Shown: positions 40,238-49,908, counted from the first letter of the stretch. The stretch: DNA of 64,000 nucleotides from Gordonia oryzae (GCF_003797185.1 NZ_RKMH01000015.1:1-64000); one strand, 5' to 3'. Notes: a model not told the origin generated them from the sequence alone. A program made the numbers and translations.

Positions 40238-41698
40238 TCAGTTCGCGCGGGCGCTCGTACGCAATTCCTGCGGAAGTAGTCCGGCAGGGAAGTTCTGGTA
40301 GGTGATCGGTCGCAGGAATCGCGCAATTGCCTTGGTGCCCACCGATGTCGTGTGGATGGCAGTGCTCGCCGGGTACGGGCCGCCGTGATGCTGTGCGTCG
40401 GTGACGGACACACCTGTGGGCCACTGATTCCACAGCAACCGTCCGGCAGCTCGCGCGAGAGCGTCGGTCAGCGAGTGCATGTCGTCGCCGACGTCGGATT
40501 CCTCGCCCTGCACCGTCGCGGTGAGCTGACCGGGCAGCGCGTCGGCGAGGGCCGTGAGTTCTGCGGCATCGGCGTAGGTCACGATGACCGACGACGGCCC
40601 GAAACACTCCTGTAGCAACGTCTCCGGGTCGTCGAGGACGCGTGCGGCGGTGGTGCGATGCAGTTGCACGGCGGCGGTGAGAGCATCGTCGCCGTCGACG
40701 ATATGCAGGGTGCTCACGCCATCGAGGGCAGCGACCTCGCCCACCGCACGATCGAAACCGGCGCGCATCGTCGCGGTGAGCATCGGTGCCGGATCGGGCA
40801 GAGTGGCCCGCTCAAGGGCGGCCAGCGTCGCCGAGCCATCGGGAACGATGAGGAGCCCTGGGCTGGTGCAGAACTGACCCATGCCGAGGGTGAACGACGC
40901 CACGTACTGTTCGGCGATCTCGGCGCCGCGTGCGCGGTCGGCGGCGGCGGTGACGAACACCGGGTTCACGCTACCCAGCTCGCCGAAGAACGGGATCGGG
41001 TCCGGACGCGACGACGCGATGTCGAGCAGGGCGCGCCCACCGCGGGTGGAGCCGGTGAAGGTTGCCGCCCGTACCCGCGGATCGGTCAATGCGGTGATTC
41101 CGGCGTCGATCCCGGCGATCGTGCCGAACACACCGACCGGGGCGCCGGTGCTGTGCAGAGCCGAGGTCATGAGGTCGCCGATGCGTACCGAGAGCCGCGG
41201 ATGGCCGGGATGGATCTTGACCACCACGGGGCAGCCCGCAGCCAGCGCCGAGGCCGTATCTCCGCCCGGGACGCTGAACGCGAACGGGAAGTTGCCCGCC
41301 GCGAAGTTGAGGACGACACCCAGCGGTAGGTGCGTGCGGCGCAGATCGGGCCGCGGGGCGCCCATTGGCCAGTCGGGGTCGGCGTGATCGACGATCGGAT
41401 CGAGGTGCCGGCCGGCGGCGACGTACTGGCCGAGATGGCGCAGTTGGAAGGTGGTGCGGACGAGTTCGCCGCGCAGGCGTCCGAGGGGTAGATGGGACTC
41501 CTGCGCGGCCAGGTCGATCAGTTCCTCGCCGTGCGCGTCGAGGACGTCGGCCACCTGCGTCAGTGCGCGAGCCCGGTCGGCCGGCGGGGTGACGGCCCAG
41601 GTAGAGGCGGCGCCGTGGGCGGCCGCGACGGCCGCCTCGACCTGATCCGGGGTGGAATCGGCGATGTCGGTGCTGGTCGGGGTGCGTGCGCGGTTCAT
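40238..41698 (-). CDS. NADP-type aldehyde dehydrogenase (alpha-ketoglutarate semialdehyde dehydrogenase-like)
   Basis: The 486-residue enzyme has the catalytic Glu240 in FFGELGSVNP and Cys277 in GMGQFCTSPG, plus the cofactor site FTGSTRGGRALLD. The layout (AGNFPFAFSVPGGDTASALA) is that of the ketoglutaric semialdehyde dehydrogenase group, which acts in sugar-acid or hydroxyproline breakdown. Substrate is inferred only. No pathway partners are adjacent. Confidence 0.85.
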   Translation of the reverse strand: MNRARTPTSTDIADSTPDQVEAAVAAAHGAASTWAVTPPADRARALTQVADVLDAHGEELIDLAAQESHLPLGRLRGELVRTTFQLRHLGQYVAAGRHLDPIVDHADPDWPMGAPRPDLRRTHLPLGVVLNFAAGNFPFAFSVPGGDTASALAAGCPVVVKIHPGHPRLSVRIGDLMTSALHSTGAPVGVFGTIAGIDAGITALTDPRVRAATFTGSTRGGRALLDIASSRPDPIPFFGELGSVNPVFVTAAADRARGAEIAEQYVASFTLGMGQFCTSPGLLIVPDGSATLAALERATLPDPAPMLTATMRAGFDRAVGEVAALDGVSTLHIVDGDDALTAAVQLHRTTAARVLDDPETLLQECFGPSSVIVTYADAAELTALADALPGQLTATVQGEESDVGDDMHSLTDALARAAGRLLWNQWPTGVSVTDAQHHGGPYPASTAIHTTSVGTKAIARFLRPITYQNFPAGLLPQELRTSARAN

Positions 41699-41778
41699 CT
41701 GCAGTCCTTCCGAGGTAGGTCGGGTCGGGTTGGGTGGGGGCCGGGTCAGTGGTAGCCCTTGCCGAGTACTGCTTGGGT

Positions 41779-41827
41779 GTCCTTGGGTTCGGTGTCCCTG
41801 ATTTCAGCGTCCTTGGGTTCGGTGTCC
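41779..41827. repeat. Short direct repeat pair
   Basis: A 19-nt sequence beginning GTCCTTGGGTTCGG occurs at 41779-41797 and again at 41809-41827, a period of 30 bp, between the aldehyde dehydrogenase start and the inverted-repeat element. Its role is unknown. Confidence 0.5.
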
Positions 41828-41859
41828 TTGATGATCCGCCGCAGCCGGAGGGAAATCTA

Positions 41860-42019
41860 GGGTGTGTCTCCCAATTCGCTTTGCGGGTCTTGGCGGCCCG
41901 ATTGCGCCCTGGCCGCGTTGTCGTCGGTCACGATAGCTGCCGCTATCGCTTCCTCCTCCGCCTTGCCAGAACGCAATCGTTCGCGCCAATCCCTCGCAGA
42001 AGAATTGGGAGACGCACCC
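41860..42019. mobile_element. MITE-like element, copy 2 (160 bp)
   Basis: It is the same element as at 9787-9943. The ends are GGGTGTGTCTCCCAATTC and GAATTGGGAGACGCACCC, so the inverted repeat is 18 bp with one mismatch. It is flanked on both sides by CTAG (41857-41860 overlapping the end, and 42019-42022), consistent with a 4-bp target duplication. The right CTAG contains the stop codon of the AAA ATPase gene. No transposase is encoded. Confidence 0.78.
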
Positions 42020-44280
42020 TAGTCGGTGCGTCGCTGGGCGTAGGCGCGGAGATTCGCCACCTGCGCGGCATCCAGCGACGGGCGGACCCGGGTGCGGGCG
42101 TCGGCGACGTCGTCGGCGGTGACCGTGGCCGCCTCGATGTTGCGGCGCATCGCCGAGAGTGCGGCCTCCCGCAGCAGAGCCGAGCAGTCGGCGGCCGAGT
42201 AGCCGTCGAGATCTGTTGCCAGCGACTCGATGTCGACGTTGTCGGCGAGTGGGACGTTGCGTCCCGAGGTGCGCAGGATGTCGGCGCGTGCCTGCGCATC
42301 CGGTGGTGGGACGAAGACCAGTCGCTCGAGTCGGCCCGGCCGCAGCAATGCCGGATCGATCAGATCCGGTCGATTGGTGGCGCCGAGCACGACGACGTCG
42401 GCCAGCGGTTCGACGCCGTCGAGTTCGGTGAGCAGCGCGGCGACCACGCGGTCGGAGACGCCGGAATCCGATGACTGGCCGCGTCGGGGCGCCAAGGCGT
42501 CCACCTCGTCGAGGAAGATCAGTGAGGGCGCGGATTCCCGTGCGCGGTCGAACAAGTCACGAACCGCGCGCTCGGAGGCGCCGACCCATTTGTCCATCAG
42601 TTCGGCGCCCTTGACGGTGTGTACCGAGAGCCGCCCCGACGCGGCCAACGCCCGTATCACGAATGTCTTGCCGCAGCCGGGCGGTCCGTAGAGCAGCACC
42701 CCGCGTGGCGGATCGACACCGAGGCGGGTGAACGTGTCGGGATGTTGGAGTGGCCACAGTACTGCCTCGGTCAGCGCCTGACGGGTCTCGACCATGTCGC
42801 CGACGTCATCGAGTGTGATCGACCCCAACGAGACCTCCGGCGACGTTGCGCGCGACACCGGTCGGATCACCCCGACAGCGCCCCGCAGGTCCTCGGCGGT
42901 CAGTGCCGGTGAGGCCGTCGATCCGGCGGCGGTCACCCGGGCCGCCGCCCGCAGGGCGGCCTCCCGGGTCAGGGCCGCGAGATCGCCGGCGACGAAACCG
43001 GGTGTCCGCGAAGAAATCTCGGAGATTTCCAGGTCGCCCTCGGTGGGCACACCGGTGAGGATGGCCGCGAGCAACCGGCCGCGCAAAGCCGCGTCGGGCA
43101 GCCCAATCGAGAGCTCTCGATCGCACAGTTGGGGATCGCGCAATCGTGTGTCGACCGCTGCCGGTTGTGTCGTGGTGGCGATCAGTACGATCGTGTCAGG
43201 CGGATCATCCCTGCCGGCCAACGCTTCTCGCAGCGTGTCGAGGACGAGTGAGGAGACCGGTTCGGCCTCGACGGGTAGCAGGGCGTCGACGTCGGTGATC
43301 AGCAGAACCCCGCCGCCGGGACGCAGTGAGGCTACGGCCTCGGTGACGGCGCGTAGTCGCGAATTCGCCTCGCTCGCACCGACGGTGGGGCCGTCGATCA
43401 CGGCCAGTGGCCGCCCGGCCGTCACCGCGCGTACCAGCGTCGCTTTGCCCACCCCGGCCGGGCCGGTCAGCAACACTCCCAGGCGCGGGACCGCGCCCAG
43501 CGTGCGCAACACCTCGGGCTGATCGAGCGTGATCCGCAGCCACTCGGTCAGTTTCGCCACTTGACTATCGACGCCGACGAGCTCGGCCACCGGCCGCACC
43601 GTACCGGCACCCGCGCCCCCGCTGACGGCGCTCGTCACCTCGCCGACGGCGCTTGTCACCTCGCCGACGGCGCTTGTCACCTCGCCGACGGCGCTTGTCA
43701 CCTCGCCGACGGCGCTCGGCGTGATGGTGCCGGTCCACACCACCGCGGTGTTCGGCTGCACGCTGACCGGTGCGCCGGGGTCGGTGGCGGTCACCGTGAG
43801 AAGCTGTGTGGTCCAGGTGATCCCGACGGATCGGGCCAGGGTGCGCACCGCCTCGCTGGCGGTCAGTTCGGGTCCGAGGTCGCGGGGGAGCAGGGAGACG
43901 GTGTCGCCCACCGACACCACCTTGCCGAGCAGCGCGCGTCGCAGGGTCTGCGAATCGACGCCCTGGCTTGCCAACGCCGACCCGGTCACCGTCACCCGGG
44001 TGGCGGCCTGCACCTGCACCGGCCCGACGACCACCGCGGCGTTCTCGCGGACGCCGGTGTTGGAGAAGGAGATGTCGTCGAGCAGGATCGTGCCGGTCGA
44101 CGAGTCCGCGGGGGCAGCGGCGACGACGGCCGCGCTCACACGCGCACCGGTGATGCGTACCGCATCCCATTCGCGGAGTCCTAGCGCGGTGAGTGCCTCG
44201 GGGTGCACGCGCACGATGCCGCGGCGGGCGTCGCCGGCCGACGGGTTCAGGCGTGCGGTCAGCGTGAGTTGGGCGCTCAC
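42019..44280 (-). CDS. CDC48/p97-like AAA ATPase (Rv0435c-like)
   Basis: The 753-residue protein has an N-terminal double-psi barrel-like domain (LTLTARLNPSAGDARRGIVR) and two AAA modules. D1 has Walker A GPAGVGKAT but a Walker B of LLITDVDAL, lacking the usual glutamate after the aspartate. D2 is canonical, with GPPGCGKT, LIFLDEVDAL and an arginine-finger region NRPDLIDPALLRPGR. Between the N-domain and D1 lie tandem SAVGEVT repeats. GTG 44280 overlaps the pssA stop. It probably unfolds or remodels proteins. Confidence 0.88.
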   Translation of the reverse strand: MSAQLTLTARLNPSAGDARRGIVRVHPEALTALGLREWDAVRITGARVSAAVVAAAPADSSTGTILLDDISFSNTGVRENAAVVVGPVQVQAATRVTVTGSALASQGVDSQTLRRALLGKVVSVGDTVSLLPRDLGPELTASEAVRTLARSVGITWTTQLLTVTATDPGAPVSVQPNTAVVWTGTITPSAVGEVTSAVGEVTSAVGEVTSAVGEVTSAVSGGAGAGTVRPVAELVGVDSQVAKLTEWLRITLDQPEVLRTLGAVPRLGVLLTGPAGVGKATLVRAVTAGRPLAVIDGPTVGASEANSRLRAVTEAVASLRPGGGVLLITDVDALLPVEAEPVSSLVLDTLREALAGRDDPPDTIVLIATTTQPAAVDTRLRDPQLCDRELSIGLPDAALRGRLLAAILTGVPTEGDLEISEISSRTPGFVAGDLAALTREAALRAAARVTAAGSTASPALTAEDLRGAVGVIRPVSRATSPEVSLGSITLDDVGDMVETRQALTEAVLWPLQHPDTFTRLGVDPPRGVLLYGPPGCGKTFVIRALAASGRLSVHTVKGAELMDKWVGASERAVRDLFDRARESAPSLIFLDEVDALAPRRGQSSDSGVSDRVVAALLTELDGVEPLADVVVLGATNRPDLIDPALLRPGRLERLVFVPPPDAQARADILRTSGRNVPLADNVDIESLATDLDGYSAADCSALLREAALSAMRRNIEAATVTADDVADARTRVRPSLDAAQVANLRAYAQRRTD
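43621..43725. repeat. 21-bp tandem repeats inside the AAA ATPase gene
   Basis: Five units start at 43621, 43642, 43663, 43684 and 43705, with the plus-strand core GCCGACGGCGCTTGTCACC. The period is a multiple of three, so they encode SAVGEVT repeats in frame. The unit shares 15 of 21 positions with the intergenic array at 62117-62380. Confidence 0.8.
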
Positions 44281-45308
44281 GCGGAGGAGCCTTCGGTGTC
44301 GTCGGGATGGGACGTTCCGTCCTGACGGGGTGTGATTGCGCCGGTGCCCGCGGGCCGGTGTAGCCCGAGGCGTGCGTGCGATCTTTTCATCGTCTGCCGA
44401 CGTCGCGGAATCACGCGCCGTCCGGGCGTCTCGCGCGCCATGGCCCGTCGCTCCGCGCGACGTTCGCGCGGTGGCGCGTCCCAGTGTTCGGGGCGTGAGG
44501 CCACCCAGCGGCGGGAGCGCCAAGCGAACGGGATGTGCACCGCGTAGCCCGCGATGCCGATGATCATGAGCACATACGGGAAGGTCACCAACAGCGCCGC
44601 GCCGATGGCGACCAGGATCAGCAGGACCGGCAGAGCGCGCGGTGACACCTTCGCCGCCTTCAACGACGCCGTCGGTACCCGGCTGGCTGCGAGGAATGCG
44701 ACGATGAGCAGCCACGTGCACACCACCGGCAGAGACGTCCACCAGCCCGACCCGAACTGCTGCTGCAGTCCGACGGGCAGCAGCGCGATGATGGCGGCGG
44801 CCGGTGCAGGCACGCCGACGAAGAAGTCGCGGGTGTACGCGGGTGCGTCGTCGTCATCGAGCAGGGTGTTGAAGCGGGCCAGGCGCAACACGATCGCGCA
44901 CGTGTACACCAGGCCGATCAGCCAGCCGATGTCGGCATGCTCCATCAGCGTCAGATACACCAGGAATGCCGGCACCACACCGAAATTGATGGCGTCGGCG
45001 AGTGAGTCGATCTCCGCGCCGATCTTGGTGGTGGCACCCATCAGACGCGCCACCCGCCCGTCGATGCCGTCGAGCAGCGCGGCCGCGACGAGGAGAGCCA
45101 ATGCCGCATTGATGTTGTCGTTGGATGCGAACCGGATCGCGGTCATGCCCGCGCAGATCGCAAGAATCGTCAGCGCCGACGGCACGAACATCCGGCCTGC
45201 CGATGCCTGACGGCGCAGCCGCGACTGCTCGGCCGGCGGGTGTACGCGTCCGGCCACGCGCGCCGGTGTTCGGTGTAGGGCTCCCGGCCGGTCGGTACGC
45301 GGACTCAT
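44277..45308 (-). CDS. pssA: CDP-diacylglycerol-serine O-phosphatidyltransferase
   Basis: The 343-residue membrane protein has the CDP-alcohol phosphotransferase motif [12 protein letters not shown] followed by GAEIDSLAD, and several hydrophobic segments. It makes phosphatidylserine from CDP-diacylglycerol and serine. A polar N-terminus of about 40 residues and a basic C-terminal tail of about 80 residues extend beyond the core. ATG 45308 overlaps the psd stop. Order matches Rv0436c. Confidence 0.9.
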   Translation of the reverse strand: MSPRTDRPGALHRTPARVAGRVHPPAEQSRLRRQASAGRMFVPSALTILAICAGMTAIRFASNDNINAALALLVAAALLDGIDGRVARLMGATTKIGAEIDSLADAINFGVVPAFLVYLTLMEHADIGWLIGLVYTCAIVLRLARFNTLLDDDDAPAYTRDFFVGVPAPAAAIIALLPVGLQQQFGSGWWTSLPVVCTWLLIVAFLAASRVPTASLKAAKVSPRALPVLLILVAIGAALLVTFPYVLMIIGIAGYAVHIPFAWRSRRWVASRPEHWDAPPRERRAERRAMARETPGRRVIPRRRQTMKRSHARLGLHRPAGTGAITPRQDGTSHPDDTEGSSA

Positions 45309-46048
45309 CGGCCTGCCGCTGGATCGGCGCCCGGACCGAGGACGGCGATCGTCGTCTCGGCGCCGATCGTTCGTTGCCCGAGCCGGACCTGAGGTGTGGT
45401 CCCGGGCGGCAGGTAGACGTCCACCCGCGAGCCGAAGCGGATGAGCCCATAGGTGTCGCCGACCGACAGTGCGTCGCCGACCGTGGGGTTGCACACGATT
45501 CGACGGGCGAGCAGCCCGGCGATCTGCACGACCGCCACGTCGGTCCCCGTCGCGGTGCGGATGGTCATGGTGGTGCGCTCGTTGACCTCGCTCGCATCAG
45601 GCAGGTCGGCCGAGACGAACCGGCCGGGCGTGTGGGTCACCGAGGTCACCGTTCCGGCGATCGGCACGCGCTGCACGTGCACGTCGAACAGCGAGAGGAA
45701 CACCGAGACCCGGGGGCGCGGGGTGTCGCCGAGCCCGGACTCGGCGGGCGGCACGGCCTCGTCGAGAAGACTCACGGTCCCGTCGGCCGGGGCGGCCACC
45801 GCGAACGGATCGGTGGGCGCGACGCGGGCGGGATGCCGGAAGAAGGCCGCGCAGGCACCGGCGGTCAGGACGGCCGGTGTCCGAATCCAGCGGTGACGCC
45901 GACCGAGCACCGCGACGGCCGAGGCGGCTGCGACAAAGGGGAGACCCGCCGGGTGGACCGGGGGTACGGTCTCGCGGGCCAGGGTAACCAGATGCGCCGG
46001 AGACAATCCGTCTGGTGCGTCCTCACGCGGGCGCCTCGCCACAGTCAT
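45305..46048 (-). CDS. psd: Phosphatidylserine decarboxylase
   Basis: The enzyme (~247 residues) shows [25 protein letters not shown] and the self-cleavage site in LIRFGSRVD, where the serine becomes the pyruvoyl group. It makes phosphatidylethanolamine. ATG 46048 has GGAGAGG just before it; TTG 46066 is an alternative start. It is followed by pssA with overlapping codons. Order matches Rv0437c. Confidence 0.9.
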   Translation of the reverse strand: MTVARRPREDAPDGLSPAHLVTLARETVPPVHPAGLPFVAAASAVAVLGRRHRWIRTPAVLTAGACAAFFRHPARVAPTDPFAVAAPADGTVSLLDEAVPPAESGLGDTPRPRVSVFLSLFDVHVQRVPIAGTVTSVTHTPGRFVSADLPDASEVNERTTMTIRTATGTDVAVVQIAGLLARRIVCNPTVGDALSVGDTYGLIRFGSRVDVYLPPGTTPQVRLGQRTIGAETTIAVLGPGADPAAGR

Positions 46049-46066
46049 CCTCTCCGACGTCGTCAA

Positions 46067-46416
46067 CGCGACCGCTCGCCGCGTCCGTTCAGCTTAGAGC
46101 CCCGGGTGTCGGTGGCTCCACGTGCTGGGGGAGCGGTTGTGCATCGACGGCTGTTGCGCACAGTCAGCGAAACCGGTGGCATACGTCACCACATGCATGT
46201 TCAATAGCGCACATGTTCGATAGCCGGAATCCGGGCACCCGAGGGTGGCAATGCTCGAGACCGCCCGACTCGACGACTGCGCCGCCGATGCGCCACAGGC
46301 ACTGTGCCCCGACGATTGAGGGGTAAGGCGTTACGGGCCGAGGTCGGTCTGACGCGCACGGCATCGGTGCGACGAGGTGGCAATTCCTTGGGTTCGCGCG
46401 AGCCTTGGCCTCCGCG
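46067..46416. other. Intergenic region, no clear gene
   Basis: About 350 bp between psd and a small orphan gene. It must hold the psd promoter. A 22-codon frame at 46252 (start ATG, two cysteines) has a weak purine-rich upstream site but no recognisable family. I see no strong repeat or hairpin. Confidence 0.4.
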
Positions 46417-46710
46417 ATGCCGCACACCCCGGGTGATCTCGAGGGCGGCGATCTGACCGAGTGGCGCGCGGCCATCCTGGTGCGCGAAACCGCCTATCTG
46501 ACAGGCGAATCCCGCGAAGAGATCGATCGCGTCGTCGCGAACGCCGACGGCACCTGCGTGGCGCACAACCGCGCCAAGGAGGCCGACGGCCCGACCTACA
46601 CACCCATCGACACCGAATACGGGCATATCCTCGACATCACGACGCCGACCGGCGCCTGGCATCGGAGCCTGGCGCCGAACCTAGTCGGCCGGCAGCCCGA
46701 GCGGCGATGA
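46417..46710 (+). CDS. Small orphan protein, function unknown
   Basis: The ~97-residue frame has very strong G/C bias at third codon positions, so it is coding. It reads LTEWRAAILVRETAYLTGES, then REEIDRVVANADGTCVAHN, then YGHILDITTPTG. I recognise no family. ATG 46417 is chosen; TTG 46405 is possible. It converges on moeA and diverges from psd. Confidence 0.55.
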   Translation: MPHTPGDLEGGDLTEWRAAILVRETAYLTGESREEIDRVVANADGTCVAHNRAKEADGPTYTPIDTEYGHILDITTPTGAWHRSLAPNLVGRQPERR

Positions 46711-46772
46711 CCTCGACGTGGCGAAAACCCACACATCCCCATCGAATACGTCCTGCGCATCGGCCGCGCCGG

Positions 46773-48014
46773 TCACGTCAGCGCAACCACGTCCACCAGG
46801 TCGCCGGCCGCCAGTGACACGGTCTCGGCGGGAATGTCGACCAGCGCGTCGGCGTGGGCGAGGTTGCTCAGATGATGTGATGCCGGCGGCCCGACGGTCG
46901 TGACAGCCGGTCCGTCGGGGTGGCGGACGAAGACCGCACGCTGGAACTGCCGTTTGCCCGCCGGTGAGGTCAAGGCGGTGGTCAATTGTGCGCGCAGTCG
47001 TTGTCGGCGCAGATGCAGGCCCATCGCGGCGCGCAGGGGGTCCCGGATGAACACCTCGAAGGACACCAGCGAACTCACCGGATTGCCGGGCAAGGTCACG
47101 ATCGGTACGGACCGCCCGGCCGGACTGCGATAGTGCCCGCAGCCCTGGGGCATACCCGGCTGCATTGCGACCTTCACGAACTCCACCCCGCCGGTCATGC
47201 CCAGCGCTTCCTTGACGACCTCGAAGGCGCCCGCGCTGACTCCGCCGGAGGTCAGGATGAGGTCGGCGTCGGTGGCGATGTCGTCGAGGCGATGCAAGAA
47301 CTGGGCCGTGTCGTCGGGGACGAAATGCACGTGCCTGGCCTCGGCGCCGGCCTCGATGGCCGCCGCGGTCAGCATGGCGCCGTTGGATTCGTAGATCTGT
47401 CCGTGCTGCAACGGAATTCCCGGCGCCACCAGCTCGGAACCGGTGGACAACACCGCCACCCGCACCGGTCGGAACACGCTCACCGTCGAGAACCCGAGAC
47501 CACACAGCAACCCGATGTGCGCGGCACCGATCCGGGTGCCGGCCGGCAGCGCGGGCTGCCCGGCGACGATGTCGGAGCCCGCCGGGCGAATGTGTTTACC
47601 GGACGGCACCGCGGTGGTGATGCCCACCTGGGTGCCCTCGACGGGTTCGGCGCCGCTGAACACGGCGGTGGTCAGTTCCACCGGCACCACCGCGTCGGCA
47701 CCGGCCGGCATCGGTGCGCCGGTCATGATGCGGTGCGCAGTTCCCGGTACCAGTGGCGGTGGGTCGACGCGGCCGGCCGGGATGTCGGCGTCGACGCGAA
47801 GGTGTACCGGCTGCGCCGGCGTGGCCGCGGTGACGTCGGCCGCCCGGACCGCAAAGCCGTCCATCGCGGAGTTGTCGAAGCCCGGTAACGAGATCGGCGC
47901 GACGACGTCGGCGGCGAGTACCCGACCCAGCGCGGCCGTGACGGGCATGGTGACCGGCTCGGGCGTGCCGAACAGACTGGCGACGACCTGCTGGTGTTCG
48001 GTGACCGTACGCAT
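46773..48014 (-). CDS. moeA: Molybdopterin molybdenumtransferase
   Basis: The 413-residue enzyme inserts molybdate into the pterin cofactor. It has PGFDNSAMDGFAVRA, RIMTGAPMPAGAD, the MoCF domain features STGSELV and LTSGGVSAGAFEVVKE, and LPGNPVSSLVSFEVF. Order matches Rv0438c (moeA2). No other molybdenum cofactor gene is adjacent. Confidence 0.92.
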   Translation of the reverse strand: MRTVTEHQQVVASLFGTPEPVTMPVTAALGRVLAADVVAPISLPGFDNSAMDGFAVRAADVTAATPAQPVHLRVDADIPAGRVDPPPLVPGTAHRIMTGAPMPAGADAVVPVELTTAVFSGAEPVEGTQVGITTAVPSGKHIRPAGSDIVAGQPALPAGTRIGAAHIGLLCGLGFSTVSVFRPVRVAVLSTGSELVAPGIPLQHGQIYESNGAMLTAAAIEAGAEARHVHFVPDDTAQFLHRLDDIATDADLILTSGGVSAGAFEVVKEALGMTGGVEFVKVAMQPGMPQGCGHYRSPAGRSVPIVTLPGNPVSSLVSFEVFIRDPLRAAMGLHLRRQRLRAQLTTALTSPAGKRQFQRAVFVRHPDGPAVTTVGPPASHHLSNLAHADALVDIPAETVSLAAGDLVDVVALT

Positions 48015-48094
48015 GGGCCCAGCATGCCATCGCCCGCACGGCGCTCACGCACCGCCGACGCGCAGGTTCTCCCCGCACACCCTAGATTTGTAGG

Positions 48095-48892
48095 ATGACG
48101 CTCGGGTTGCTGATGGACATCGACGGTGTGATGGTCACGTCGTGGAAGGCGCTGCCCGGCGCGGTCGAGGCGGTCCGCATCCTCGCCGATCGTGGCCTGC
48201 CGCGGATGTTCTTGACCAACACGACGTCCCGCTCGCGCGGCCAGATCGCCGACGCCCTCAACAGCTGCGGGTTCGAGGTGTCGGCCGGGGAAATCCTCAC
48301 CGCAGCCAAACTCACCGCCGAATACCTTGCACAGACCTATCCGGGCAAAAAGGCATGGGTACTCAACGAGGGCCCGATTGCCGACGACATGACCGGCATC
48401 GCCCTCACCGACGACCCGGCACAGGCGCAGGTCGTGGTGCTCGGCGGCGCCGGGCCGGTGTTCACACATCGAGCGTTGTCGATCGTGCTCGAGCTGATGT
48501 TGGCCGGAGTGCCGGTGGTGGCGATGCACCGATCGATGATCTGGTCGACCGCCCAGGGACTGGCCATCGACACCGGCGTCTACCTCGAGGGTCTGGAGAA
48601 GGCGTCGGGTCGTAAGATCCGCGCCATCGGCAAACCGTCACCTCTCGGTTTCCGTGCTGCGGTCGAGGTGATGAACCTCGAGCCGACCCAGGTGGTGATG
48701 GTCGGTGACGACATGCACAACGACGTCCTCGGTGCGCAAGCGTCGGCGCTGATAGGAGTGCTCGTGCGCACCGGCAAGTTCCGCGAGGAGGCACTCGGCG
48801 CCCTACAACGCGACGAGTTCGGACCGGTTCCCGACCACGTCATCGACTCGCTCGCCGACCTGCCCGCCCTCCTCGACAAACTCGACGGATGA
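48095..48892 (+). CDS. HAD-IIA family phosphatase
   Basis: The 265-residue protein has motif I DIDGVMVTS, FLTNTTSRSRGQIAD for the cap junction, a KPSPLGF lysine motif, and VMVGDDMHNDVLGAQ, so it is intact. Relatives dephosphorylate small phosphates or pyrophosphate; the substrate is unknown. It diverges from moeA. Confidence 0.85.
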   Translation: MTLGLLMDIDGVMVTSWKALPGAVEAVRILADRGLPRMFLTNTTSRSRGQIADALNSCGFEVSAGEILTAAKLTAEYLAQTYPGKKAWVLNEGPIADDMTGIALTDDPAQAQVVVLGGAGPVFTHRALSIVLELMLAGVPVVAMHRSMIWSTAQGLAIDTGVYLEGLEKASGRKIRAIGKPSPLGFRAAVEVMNLEPTQVVMVGDDMHNDVLGAQASALIGVLVRTGKFREEALGALQRDEFGPVPDHVIDSLADLPALLDKLDG

Positions 48893-48901
48893 GGGCGCGG
48901 C

Positions 48902-49357
48902 TCAGCCCTCGACGGCGCGCTTGATCTTGCCGAGAGTCTCGGCCATCCCGAGCTTCAGCTCGGCCTCGAAGCTCTTGGTGCCGCCCATCAACTTGTTGAC
49001 GAGCACCGACGACACCGTCGAGGTGGTCCCGCCAGGCGCCTCACGCCGCTCGGTCACGGTGACTCCGTTGGCCTTGGGCGTGATGGTGTAGCTCCACACG
49101 GTGCGATTCTCGGCGACGCGGAAACCGAGTTCCTGGTGGGGGGAGAAGCGGACGACTTTCGATGTCGTCGGCCACACCAGCGGTCCGCGGCGGTTGACGT
49201 TGATCGTCTTGGTGCCCAGACCCACCGTGCCGCGAACGATCATCTTCACGCACTGCGGACTCCATTCACCCATGCGCTTGAGGTCGGCGATGACCTCCCA
49301 CACCTGTTCGGGTGTGGCGTTGATGTCGATGGACTCTTCGATGAGTGGTGCGGCCAT
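48902..49357 (-). CDS. SRPBCC (polyketide cyclase/START-like) family protein
   Basis: The 151-residue protein has the helix-grip pattern IDINATPEQVWEVIADLKRMGEW and a long C-terminal helix. It probably binds a hydrophobic ligand. It converges on the HAD gene with 9 bp between them. Confidence 0.85.
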   Translation of the reverse strand: MAAPLIEESIDINATPEQVWEVIADLKRMGEWSPQCVKMIVRGTVGLGTKTINVNRRGPLVWPTTSKVVRFSPHQELGFRVAENRTVWSYTITPKANGVTVTERREAPGGTTSTVSSVLVNKLMGGTKSFEAELKLGMAETLGKIKRAVEG

Positions 49358-49476
49358 GCGGTGATCCCCCTGCGTGGTAGTGGTCCGGCCGGACGGCCCG
49401 CGCCGTCCTCTCTGGGGAGACTAGGGCACTTATTGAGCAAGCGTCAATAAGCTCATGTGTTAACAAGCCCGGGGCG

Positions 49477-49908
49477 TCAGGCCAGCAGAACCGCCGCGAT
49501 CACCGCGCCGATACCGAGGAACACCGTCGCGGTCACCCAGATCGCCGGATGCTCGCCGTCGTCATCGAGTAGCAGGGTGCCGAGCTTGCCGGGGGTGAGC
49601 CAGTCGATCAGGACGAACGACCACATCATCACAGCGATAGTCAGTGCGACGTAGACGATGGTGTATACCAGCCCGCGCCACAGCTCGAGGTAGGCGGTGT
49701 CGATCACCGAGCAGACCACGACCGCTGCCAGTCCGATCACCATCGAGACAGACAGGATCGTGGCGTTGCGGTTGTGGTCGACCCAGACCAGCTGCCGCAG
49801 CCGGCCCGGCGTCACCAGATCGAGGGCGACGAAGCCGACGATCAGCAGCGCGATCCCCACCAGGGAGAACGATGCACCATGTGCCAGATTGTCCCGCAAG
49901 CTCTCCAC
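49477..49908 (-). CDS. DUF350 membrane protein
   Basis: The 143-residue protein has four hydrophobic segments arranged as two repeats (GFVALDLVTPGRL and MWSFVLIDWLTPGKL, the DUF350 pattern). The function is unknown. Confidence 0.82.
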   Translation of the reverse strand: MESLRDNLAHGASFSLVGIALLIVGFVALDLVTPGRLRQLVWVDHNRNATILSVSMVIGLAAVVVCSVIDTAYLELWRGLVYTIVYVALTIAVMMWSFVLIDWLTPGKLGTLLLDDDGEHPAIWVTATVFLGIGAVIAAVLLA

